This document shows, one piece after another, positions 25,801 to 35,351 of a DNA stretch of 64,000 bases. Both the position numbers and the translations under genes were made by a program. Source of the stretch: Macrobrachium rosenbergii (Eukaryota > Arthropoda > Malacostraca > Decapoda > Palaemonidae); assembly GCF_040412425.1 (NCBI RefSeq), contig NC_089762.1, positions 22,356,147-22,420,146 on the forward strand, written 5' to 3'. The notes under the pieces are model-generated. The model ran no database searches. It worked only from the letters and a program-made list of their open reading frames with translations, and was not told the DNA's origin. Within the stretch, counting starts at the first letter, position 1, and each line of letters begins with the position of its first letter.

Positions 25801-26925
25801 AGAAGGCGACTAGCCTAGAGGAGACACATCCAAAGAACTCTGCATTCCCCCTGAGGAAGGGGCTCTTGAACTACATGAACTTCTTGCCCACCAAAAATGA
25901 CCAGGAGGAAACAGCAACCAAAACTCCTCAACCTGATGGACCTCCACGCTCTGGGCAAGGGGGATGGTAGCCCAAATAAGCGTAACGCCCACCTGGGGAA
26001 AAAACCATCACACATAAACATGGAAACAAAATTTTGCTCAATAGGGTGGCAAGCCTGACCTCGGGCAACGGTTAGATCTGGAGGCTGACTCGGACCACTT
26101 AGGAGGTGTAATGGTAAACTAAATGAACCGAGAGCACTATCGCCAAGAATAAAATAAATAAAATGCCTAATACAGACTAAAATAATAAGGAACCCAACCT
26201 GGGGTACCTGGACAGCGATCACCCTCAAAACAAGCCTGTTGCCCAAAATTATGCTACATTCGGAGCAAAGGGGGGGCCACCGCAGGGCTCTCCAGGAGGA
26301 GAAGACCCATGGGTGAAAAAAAAATAATTCTATAACTGCACTCCGTTAGACAACCCTCAGGAGAACTGATGGGGTCGCCCCTAGCTGAGGGCTCGACATG
26401 GATCCTGCCAGACAGATGCCATGCCATAATAAGATCTCAGTCTATATAAAAGACGAGACCAAACAGCCAAAATATAGAACGAAAACCCTTCAATAAGATG
26501 GTACCCAACCCCGAGATAGGGCTGCCTTCATGACATGGCGAAAGATGAATAAAGGCACAAAAAGGCACAGACTGGACACAAAAAGAAAAGGTGGAGATGT
26601 CGTAACGAGAAAATGGAATGAGGTAGGTGGCTTAACAGGTGATCCATTGACAATGAGTCTTGAGATTAACGGCTCACCGATTTAATTCCGGGGTTTTGAT
26701 AGGCATGGATCATTCGTAGATAGTTAGTTTAGTGATCTTGACACTGACCCTTAAACCGCGCCTTCCCTGGAGAAGACGTTTTCAACAAAGGAAGAAGGGG
26801 TAACCGCCAGCTTTGCTGAAAGCTCCTTTTCTCTGGAATATCTAGCCAAATACCTAGAAATTGCACTGTAATGGAATTTCACCGGCTGACACGGGACTGG
26901 ACTCAGAAAGGTTCTTTTTTTTTTT
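22838..26925 (-). mobile_element. Inner decayed DIRS-like element
   Basis: Left terminus: TTTCTGGAGGGCCTTGTCGC, then GGTGAAATAGCCCCATTCAG from about 22,838. The opposite-orientation terminus at 26,816-26,925 contains AATTTCACCGGCTGACACGG. Both resemble the termini of the outer element and of the DIRS element at 57-63 kb. Between them, minus-strand coding remnants include a DIRS RNase H segment at 24,555-24,720. Other minus-strand open segments (25,629-25,087 and 26,246-25,815) have no domain that I recognise. The 26.8-kb terminus is the same orientation as that at 30.7 kb, so the pairing of ends is an inference. Confidence 0.5.
24555..24720 (-). pseudogene. DIRS RNase H fragment
   Basis: A minus-strand reading ends in VTVFHINVLEGSSF, parallel to VFRQFHINILEAMAVF in the element at 57-63 kb. 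Upstream, a frame change yields a GxGG-like start resembling SLSGWGG. At the nucleotide level GTTGATATGGAA and a CCTCCACCTCAACCA-like block are shared with 59,784-59,865. This supports a DIRS RNase H domain; the rest of the polyprotein here is too decayed to assign. Confidence 0.55.
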
Positions 26926-27224
26926 ATTATTAAACTGATTTCACCTTAGGACGGTAGACCAGGAAACCGCCGAAAAAGGGATGAGAAGCTAACGAATCCC
27001 CTAAAGGAAAAGTTTGCCTCACCTAATTCCGAGCTAAAGCGGAAAAGGTTTGTCTCAATTATTCTCGCACCTACTTATCGCTCCGGGACGATGTTCACAG
27101 GTTCGAGAACGAGACAGAAGGCCGCAACGTCTTCAGAAAACTCTCCGTAAAACAGTTAACTTGGCGAAGAGTTACGAGACTTGCGGCTGGCCTCCAGGAG
27201 GGGAAAAAATTAGGACCCCAAACA

Positions 27225-27790
27225 CCGGAGGAGCAACTATTAATAAGTCATATGAGACGGAGTTTGGCCTAAATTTACCGAAAACCGAGTTTATGTATAT
27301 GAAACCTAAGCCTACCGATTTATTGAGAATCTCGCCCGAGAGAGCCCAAACACCGAAAGAGCAACTATTAATAAGCCACATGAGGCGGAGAACCGAGAGT
27401 GAAATCGAAACCTAGGTTTATATGAAACCTACCGATTTATCGAGCGAATTAATAAGCCACAGACGGAGTTTGGTGGAGGGAAAACGACAGGTATATATGA
27501 AACCTCACCATCATAGCCTGCTCGGGAGAGCATAGCTATTAATAAGCTGCATGAGGCGGACTAATAATGCCAAAGGAGGCGTAAAACCGACAGGTGTAAA
27601 TAAAACCTATGGATTCATCAGGTAGCCTGCTTGGGAGAGCATAGCGTGCCTTACAACCTTCCGAGCCAAGAATAAGTCACATGAGGCGGAGTTTAAGGAG
27701 ATGAAACCGACAGGTATATAAAAACCTACGGGTTCATCAAGAAGTCTGCTCGGGAGAGCATAGCGCATTTCATAACCTTCCGTGCCAAAC
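27225..27790. repeat. Degenerate tandem array, about 5 units of 110-140 bp
   Basis: Recurring phrases in the same order: AATAAGYCACATGAGGCGGA, ACCGACAGGTATATATGAAA, CCTACCGATTTATC or CCTACGGGTTCATC, and GCTCGGGAGAGCATAGC. Unit lengths vary. The 121-codon plus-strand ORF at its left edge reads partly into it and is not credible as a gene. It lies in the non-coding right part of the DIRS-like complex. Confidence 0.8.
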
Positions 27791-29549
27791 TATAAATTCT
27801 CAAAAACAGACTGCGCGACCGAATGGGAACTATAGACTCGTGATCGCTGGTTTGTTGCAGGATAGCGGAGCATTCCTGCATTCGACAAAACCAGCTGAAA
27901 ACGTATGAGAAATGGGCATGCTGGAACAGATGCCAGAGCAGAGTACCGTAGCAGCGACTTAGCCTAGTCAGACCAGGAAAACTCCCAGAGAAAACCGGAG
28001 AGAAAACCGGGCTAACAGGACAAAACTCATAGACATAAAAACAGAGTCAACGGAACATTCCGAAGCGATCATGTTTGAACCATAAAAACAAACAAAGTGG
28101 GAAGGTTATGAACTGTTCGGAAGTGGGCGCACTCAGAGCCAAGAGAGGAAAACCCCCGGAGGAGGATATCCTGAACGAAGTGATAGCGGTGGGGGGAATA
28201 AACGCCGACCGCTAAACACTAAAATCGCCGGAGCAGTAAGCAAGGAGAGCGCCCAACAAGATAATGAAACACCGAACAGGTAGTAGCAAAATGGAGGGGG
28301 AACGCCGAAAGTAAATAAAACAGAAGACAGTTAGGTGGAAAACGCTAACTGGCCTCGTATGAGATCCCAACAGTGAGGTGCGAACATGTAGGAAGCACCA
28401 CGAAGGGAAACAGTCGACGTAAAAGGAAGGGGGAAGGATAGGCCAGGAGGTTGGTAACCCAAAGCAGCGACCAGGGTGGGACAGCACTCCCGGGCGCCCA
28501 GAGATTCTCATAGATCCCCTCGCTATGTGAGCTGTGTTGCACGACAAGAGCGAGAAAAAGGAGAGGAAGGGCAAAAACCTCTACAGCCAGGAGAGCAATG
28601 AAAGATAAAAGGAGTGTGAACAGGAGTGGGAGAGCACTCCTGGTCACCTCCAGGTCCAGGTGGAGTGCCAACTCAGACACACCGAGGACAACCAATCAAT
28701 GCAGAGGGAGGGGATGTAGGCTACAACATAAAATAAGGATAATTGCTCAAAGCCTTGGAAAGTTAACAAACCTTGAAAACAAACCAAGGAGAGAGAGAGC
28801 AAAGGATAAAAGGGAGAGAAGGGGACTCTCAAACCACAAAATAATATATATATAGTCGGTAAAAGAAGTGTGAACAGGAGTGGGAGAGCACTCCCGGTCA
28901 ACATTGGTAAGCAACCCAAAGAAGGATTGAACTAGGATAGGCTACGCAGGTAAACCCTCACTATTCCAGCTTAACTTATTAGGAACATTAGCTTAAGTGA
29001 AAAGCCGAAACAGGGAGAGGGTGGACGTAGGCAATATATCCAAGCCAAAACCAAACAAAGGAAGCACCAGACATAAAACACACATGTACAGAACGTACAG
29101 AAAACTCAGATCACGATTTTTCCCCGACATGAAAACTCATAACTGAGGCGATGCAAAAGAAGAAAGCCCAGAGAGAGGTAAAGGCTAACCCTTCTTTTTC
29201 TTTTAACGATTTTTCCCCATTTTTGTAGGGGTAAAAGGACTTTTTGATTTGGCTTTGGGGTAGACCTGTGGTCTCGATCGGCCAACCCCTAGGCTAACCT
29301 AACTGAGGCGATGTAAAGAAGGAAGCCTAGGAGAGGGTCTGTAAAGCTAACTAATAACTCAAAAAATCATAATAAAACAAAAATTTCTATAAATAAAACA
29401 AAAATTTTCTATAAGGTACATGTAGGAGGATAGGCAGGCCCAACACAACATGAACGTGAAGGGAAATGGCCGACCTCCAGTTAAATGAAAGTACCCCAAA
29501 ATTAACAAAATTCAAAAGCATCCAAGCACAAGGTCAAAAAACTTAAATG

Positions 29550-29885
29550 TAACAATGAAAATCATGTTCCCATACACTTAGAGAAGTGAGTCTAAAACAA
29601 GGCAAAATAAAGCCAAAATAAGAAGGGAATAGGCCTGAGGGGGAACCACGTAGCCTAAACAGCAAGACAGCACTTGACCAGGAAGGGAACACAAAATTCA
29701 CAAAATAAACAAAATTATAAAAAAAAAAAACAAAGTAAAAACCGTAACAGTACCAATGAAAATAAGATCCCCAAAGGCTAAGAGAAGTGAGTGACAAAAT
29801 AAAGCATAATGAGGCCATGATATTAAGCGAATGGGCTCGAGGGGGTAGCTCAGTAGCCTAAACGATCAACAACACTTCTCGTAAT
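29550..29885. repeat. Older diverged duplication preceding the 73-bp array
   Basis: Blocks at 29,550-29,680 (AATGAAAATCATGTTCCC, AGAGAAGTGAGT, then GTAGCCTAAACAGCAAGACA) recur at 29,755-29,885 (AATGAAAATAAGATCCCC, AGAGAAGTGAGT, then GTAGCCTAAACGATCAACA). The shift is about 205-210 bp. Confidence 0.7.
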
Positions 29886-30104
29886 GAAGCCACGATAAAA
29901 GCGAATGGGCCGAGGGGGTAGCTCGTAGCCTAAAACGCTAAACATCACTCCCGTAATGAAGCCATGATAAAAGCGAATGGGTCCGAGGGGTAGCTCGTAA
30001 ACCTAAACATTAAACAAAAATCACTCGTAATGAAGCCATGATAAAAGCGAATGGGCCGAGGGGTAGCTCGTAGCCTAAACGCTAAACAGCACTTCTCGTA
30101 GTAA
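29810..30104. repeat. Tandem array, 4 units of about 73 bp
   Basis: Four units share AATGAAGCCATGATAAAAGC, GAATGGGCCGAGGGGGTAGC and a GTAGCCTAAACGCTAAACA phrase. The first unit is the most diverged. The array lies in the right part of the DIRS-like complex. Confidence 0.9.
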
Positions 30105-30739
30105 ATGGGTACAGAACAAACATAAAATTAATCAAACCCACTAAAGTTAGGGATCATTAATTGGTAAAATATCCCAAATAAAAGGGATACAAATAAAAAA
30201 CACAAAACAAACATGCCGACCCAAGACCAAGAGAGGTCAAGAGACACCGTGAGAGGAGATCGAGACGGGCGTTATAAATCCCTTTAATTATTAAACTAAA
30301 GGAAAATAAGGAGCCTCAATCGCCTAAAAACAATAAAACACTGGTACTCAAGTTGTTGAAGAAGAACCTTGAGATGCCATAAAAATCCAAAATAGAGCAC
30401 AAAATAAGGATCACAACGAAATTACGTGTGAACGAAAAAATGTGCTAAAATGGAATGCGACTAGTGTTGCCTTGTGTGTACAGTCCGTGAGTAGTGCATG
30501 GGCTTGTATCGCACCTCTCGTTGGGACTTTTGACATTGGGAATCTTTATAGGGCAGGGTCCCATGATTGTGACAATCTCACCCTTTACCATATACGACTC
30601 CATTTCTTGAGCTCGCTCTGGGGTAGTAACTCCAGCTTTACATTTAGCTTTTCTCTGGTATCTAGCAACGGAATTACCTAGAAATAAGTGCTGAATGGAT
30701 TATTTCACCGGCTGACACGGGACCCCGATCCAGAAATTA

Positions 30740-30972
30740 ATTTATTAGTATATTAAAATTTGTGGTATATTTTTGTTTGAACTATTAAATTAGGCATGAA
30801 CTGTGAAAACAGGAAGTTATAAGCATTTTAATTTGAGAGGAACAGGGTATTTGGCAGTTGTAAGCCAGTTATAAGCATTTTTAGAGGACATTTTGCATTT
30901 CCGTATTTTTTGCATTTCCAAGGTGGGTTCTGGAACCTGTCTCCGTGTAAAAGTGGGGAACCACTGTAGTGC
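30740..30972. mobile_element. pogo-type MITE fragment
   Basis: This segment ends in GTGGGGAACCACTGTA, a pogo/Tigger-like terminus. Internally it carries two copies of a GTTATAAGCATTTT phrase, the second continuing as ATAAGCATTTTTAGAGG, which is shared with the foldback at 17.4-17.9 kb. The left end is unclear because it abuts the DIRS-like terminus. Confidence 0.45.
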
Positions 30973-31589
30973 ATGACATGTGGCTGTAATAGCTTGTGTT
31001 TGGCTGCATGGTGGTGCTGGTTCTTGGCAGTACGTTCAAATGCATTCTTGCATATGTGTTTTGGCAGTGTCTCCTTTGCGCAGAAATTATGCCATTAATT
31101 TTTTACCCTGTTTCCTAAAAAAGTTCATAGCAATACTGCTATTAAGCATTATGCTGCACTGTCAGAAAATAAGGTGGCTATAAATAGGGTAAAAAGATTG
31201 CTATCATAGCTGGTTCTCCTGGTTCGAGTCTGACAACAGTATCATTAACTGAAAATAAGGCCCGGATTTTAGCCTATACAGTACAGTATATGAGATGATG
31301 CTCCAGGGATTAGGAGCACTGTCATCAGCAAGAAAAGAGGCAAGAAGTATGAAAAAATGGAAAATCCTTCTCTCTGAATGGCAAACTTGTCAGTGTTTCC
31401 CATAAACCAGATGTTGATCCAGTAGAAAGCATTGCCCTTCTTTGCTGAACTCGGGAAGAAATTTCCCAACAAGACAGACACATAATTCAAGGGAAATTCA
31501 GGATGGTGTATGTAGTTCAACCGGAGACACATTTTTCACAACACCAAGATCCAAGGTGAGAGTTTGTTGGCAAATTAGTTAGCTGCATC

Positions 31590-32330
31590 CAAATTCCCTG
31601 CTACGTTGGCAATGATTATTGAGGAGCAGCAGTGTGGTTGAGACTGGTCAGTACATGAAGAAAAATGCCAAACCATTCATGTTTATCCACGGAGGAGAGG
31701 GCTATGCCAGGCTTCAAGGTTACAAAAGACTGTTTGGCCCTTTTACTGGGAGGAGACAAAAGTACCCCTTTTAAGATCCTTCTTCTTTTAGATAATGCTT
31801 CTGGCCACTCACAAAATTTTGTTGGTTCTCATCCAAACATCATGTTAGTTTTTCTACCTCTCTCTATTTTGCAACCGATGGATCATGGGCCCACTGCCAT
31901 CTTCAAGCACTACTACCTTAGCCAAACGCAAAGGCAGGCTGTATATGCAATGGATCAAATTGACAAATTAACAATCCATGACTTTTTAAGGGATACAACA
32001 TCCATGAGGCAGTCTGGAATATAGCCATAGCTTGGATTGAAATTTTGACTACAAGTTTAAATGGTGTTTGTTAGAAGCTGTGTCCCAAACTTATTCATGA
32101 TTTCAAGGGCTTTGCCAAGTTGGATGTGTCAAAGGCATGGGAAGGAGCTTGGCCAAGCAACTGGAAGCAAGCGGACTTTTCCCCAGAGATAAGTTTGTTC
32201 ACTTGCTCCATCACTCCTATAGCTAGTGACAACTATGATACACTGAATGGTGCTGCTTCAGGAATACAGTCTGCCCTTAATCGACAAGATCTAGTGGAAA
32301 CTCCCTCAGGATCATTGTGCTCATAAATGA
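31590..32330 (+). pseudogene. Tigger/pogo-like transposase pseudogene
   Basis: DDE-superfamily transposase remnant. Visible in order: a frame-broken FPATLAMIIEEQQ-type stretch (31,588-31,627), KKMPNHSCLSTEERAMPGFK (31,660-31,718), LALLLGG, then FKILLLLDNASGHSQNF with the second catalytic Asp (31,765-31,820), ILQPMDHGPTAIFKHYYL with the third Asp (31,869-31,920), and a C-terminal part with LNGV and HDFKGFAKLDVSKAWE (to about 32,150). Compared with the family, about 60 residues appear deleted between LLLGG and PFKILLLLDNA. The VDETGL region holding the first Asp is frame-broken. It cannot be active. Sequence to about 32,740 may be its decayed C-terminus. Confidence 0.85.
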
Positions 32331-32758
32331 GCCCTGTGATCCCTCAGTGCTGCTTCAACTTAGCTTGTGAGGGTTTTACAGGCATAAGCCGAAGACCTCT
32401 TTCTACAGGAAAGAGAAGAGGACATCAGACCTGCCTCATGACTGCTCATAGGACCATGGCTACAAGCTACACAGAGGACCTTTACATGCTGGTGTGAGAG
32501 TGCTGGTGAACTTCATAAACCTATTCTGATGAATTGGAACAATTAGGAATCACAGGAAGTGCGGATTCTTCTCTCCAAACTTTCAAAGAGAAAGGGGGGC
32601 CACAAGAACAGACAGAGATAGTCCTCCTCTTCTGGGAAGCCTTGGTTGGCAAAAAGGCACAAGCAACTTTGTGGACAACACTGGCCATCTCTAACCCAAA
32701 GTCTTGTTCACTTGACTGTGAACATGATTTGTAATTTTTTTCAAGGACTAATGATGCT

Positions 32759-32916
32759 AACATGGATTTCCAGGCCTTCTTCCTATAATATTATTTGTTT
32801 GTAGACAAGGAAGGGGAGGAGGAGAAAAAATGGCGATAACATGGATTTCAGGCCTTCTTCCTATAATACTATCTGTTTGTAGACAAGGAAGGGGAGGAGG
32901 AGAAAAATGACGATGT
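32759..32916. repeat. Tandem duplication, about 79 bp x 2
   Basis: AACATGGATTTCCAGGCC at 32,759 and AACATGGATTTCAGGCC at 32,838 start two nearly identical copies that both run through TGTAGACAAGGAAGGGGAGG. They lie just beyond the transposase remnant. Confidence 0.95.
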
Positions 32917-33211
32917 ATAGGAAGAAGAGGAGGTAAGTAGCACACTTGTGCTTCTTCCTTTTCATCCAATTTTGTCTCTTACTCTAGACATTGTTTGCCA
33001 AAGAGGACAAATTGAGGAGGGTGTATGAAGCAATCCTGATATTCCAGAATGCATTACACCAGCTTGCATTTCACCTGCAGCAAGAGCAGCATTAGAAGAG
33101 CTCCCATGGAGACTTCCACAGCAAGAACAAGTACAGGAATAGCAGGAACATCTGGAATTGAGCCCTTGGCTGTAGTCATAAACTCTATGAGAGCAGCAAA
33201 ATTAACAAGCA

Positions 33212-33215
<4 letters not shown>

Positions 33216-33261
<46 letters not shown>
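33216..33261. repeat. (GA)n microsatellite
   Basis: Uninterrupted GA run; the Arg-Glu and Ser-Leu stretches in overlapping ORFs come from it. Confidence 0.97.
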
Positions 33262-33264
<3 letters not shown>

Positions 33265-33760
33265 CCTTCAATATCTCCCCTGACTGAAAGGACACTCATG
33301 GCAAAAATCAAAACTTGAGCAGAGTTAGAAATAATATGATTGTGGTCAAGAGTCCACACTGGGGATGGGCATAGGCCATGACCTGTTTCACCACAAGCAG
33401 AGAGCATAGGCTGAACCTCCTCTGACCTGGCTGCTCTCCCCATGAAGAAAGCCTGGGGAGAATAAGCAGGAACAGGACCAGCAGATGAAGCAGGAGATCA
33501 TGACACAAAAGTCAAAAATCAACATCATGGCTAAGGGTGGTGTACAGTATTACCCAATATAAGACTTTTACTTGTAAAGTTTATATTTTAGGCAAGCAAT
33601 TACATCATACTTAACTTTATTACATTTGTTTTATTTATTCTTTGCACATGCCACTAGTGGCCACTGCCAGTTATAGCTGAGATAGTACTGAAGGAAGGAA
33701 CTGTGTTGAGTTTTAAACTCATGGTTGATTTGCTTTTCCTCTGTGAATGAGAGAATATAC

Positions 33761-33960
33761 AATGCTTAGCAGTATTATACAATTTGCAGTACCAGGGAGA
33801 CAAAAAGAATGAACAGTACTGTAGATACAGTATAAGAAAATACTTGGTTGACTTTGATGTAATACTTAGCCGTATTATACAATTTGCAGTACCAGGGAGA
33901 CAAAAAGAATGAACAGCACTGTAGCTACAGTATAAGAAAATACTTGGTTGACTTTGATGC
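33761..33960. repeat. Tandem duplication, 100 bp x 2
   Basis: The block starting AATGCTTAGCAGTATTATAC at 33,761 is repeated exactly 100 bp later as AATACTTAGCCGTATTATAC, with only a few differences throughout. This is a recent tandem duplication of non-coding DNA. Confidence 0.97.
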
Positions 33961-34554
33961 TTGTTTTCATTTCCATAAAAAATTTCCTCCTCATTTTCAG
34001 AGCAACATCAAGTGAGGTTTGCTTTCATTTGCCAGTCATCTTAAATGTTCTCTTTGCAAAATGAGAGTAAGGCAGGCAGCAGCATGCTGGTAGAGGATGC
34101 CAAGGTCGATGCACATATTGCCTATGCATCAAACATTTACTATATGCAATGCATAGGATATCATTCAATACTGTCATACATAATCACAGCATCTTTAAAT
34201 TTCTTGTAAGTTGGCAGAAGTGCTGATGGACTTTTATAACCAGAATAGAATGCAAGTTGGGGAAAGGCTCCAAACCTAATTCATGTGGGCAAAAACAAAG
34301 AGATGGCCACAGAAGGAACCAGCAGAAATTTGAAATTGGATGAAAAGGCAGGAAACTGTTGTGATCCACTTGCACTTATACAGAAGTAAAAGTGCAAGCA
34401 GATCACAACACTGACCAAAGTTTCATATAGAAGTAGAGGGCTGAGAGACTGGGGTTATGCCTCCCATATGTGGCATCTCTCACTCCTTTGAAGAAAAAGA
34501 TCTTGGTATCTTCTTAGATGCACCAAATTGACAGGCTTTAGTAGGCCATTTGCT

Positions 34555-34854
34555 TGTAGGCAGTCCCTGGTTAACGGCGGGGATTCCATTCCTGGCTGAG
34601 CACCACTAACCAAAAATTGCTGATAATTATGGTAATAAATGGTATTTACGACGTCGTAAGTGCTAATAAACCTCTTATCAGTACCATTAATCACTTATTG
34701 GTGCCAATAAACTGCTTACCGATGCTGGCAACCACTTACCGACACCGAAAATCACTTACTGTCGCTGAAAATCTGGTTAACGATATCATCAGCCAAGTGC
34801 TGTAAAACTGGAACGCCGTTAACTGATGCCGCCAATAAATGAGGACTGCCTGCA
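34555..34854. mobile_element. pogo/Tigger-type MITE, copy 2
   Basis: Terminal inverted repeats: TGTAGGCAGTCC followed by GTTAACGGCGGGGATTCC at the left, and the reverse complement of the right end, TGCAGGCAGTCC then GTTAACGGCGTTCC. The interior is a quasi-periodic series of phrases built on ACCACTTACCGACACC / AATCACTTACTG. It has no coding capacity. It is related to the element at 16,985-17,279. Confidence 0.75.
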
Positions 34855-35215
34855 TATAGCAAAATACAGCTAATTCACACTTACAGTACGAAAGATTGAA
34901 ATGTAAATTTGGGGGCTTTATGTCTAAAACTTTTTGGAGTGTGATCCTCCAGTTAAAAAAATATTTATTGGAGTACAATACTTATTCACTGTCCATCTCA
35001 TTGGGATATAGTCCTCATATTACAATTTACCTTGACATCCAAAAACAAATTAAATACTTTATAAAAAAATATCCAACCCAGAATGACAAGATAAAAAATT
35101 AATAACTCACTCATGAATTTTTTGTAATGTGGTATTCTATCATCAATATAATTTACAAAGAAAAAATCCTTACCTCAAAGTACTCTATATTTTGCAAAAC
35201 ATGAAAATCTCTTAC

Positions 35216-35351
35216 CTGAAATATTTCATAAGAACTGAAGTCTGTTCTCAGTGATGTACAATCACCTCTTGATATCAAACGAACAATGGCCGGAATTCTT
35301 CCTACAGATGCTTCTTTAGACATTCCCAAAGCTGGCCAGGCACCAACCAGG
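35216..35351 (-). CDS. GalT/HIT-like gene, exon E
   Basis: The 136-bp exon has acceptor TTTTCAG and donor GTAAGA. Its first base completes the Ser codon begun in exon D. It encodes LVGAWPALGMSKEASVGRIP, then AIVRLISRGDCTSLRTDFSS and YEIFQ, ending in phase 0. It was too short to stand out as an ORF and was found by splice sites and phase. Further C-terminal exons should lie below 35,216; I could not identify them. Confidence 0.85.

Larger units (their letters stand above)
18888..30735 (-). mobile_element. Outer decayed DIRS-like retroelement (nested complex)
   Basis: The left terminal region (from about 18,888, with GTGAAATAATCCATTCAGCA at about 18,948) matches in reverse complement the right terminal region at 30,590-30,735. 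Shared blocks in the same order include CAAGAAATGGAGTC and AAAGGGTGAGA. An internal-complementary-region-like segment at 19,285-19,370 and a degenerate reverse transcriptase (22,583-21,300) read on the minus strand. An inner element (22,838-26,925) interrupts it. The right 3.7 kb is non-coding and contains tandem arrays. That all parts belong to one outer element is inferred from the terminal match, not proven. Confidence 0.55.

Noticed and set aside
25087..26246. Minus-strand ORFs of 143 and 180 codons
   Set aside because: They lie inside the inner DIRS-like element and have no recognisable domain; probably decayed polyprotein in mixed frames, so not listed as genes.
27050..27415. 121-codon plus-strand ORF
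   Set aside because: Runs into the degenerate tandem array and shares its repeated phrases; no domain.
31187..31232. B-box-like GGTTCGAGTCT
   Set aside because: Isolated match without A box at the right distance and without stem pairing.
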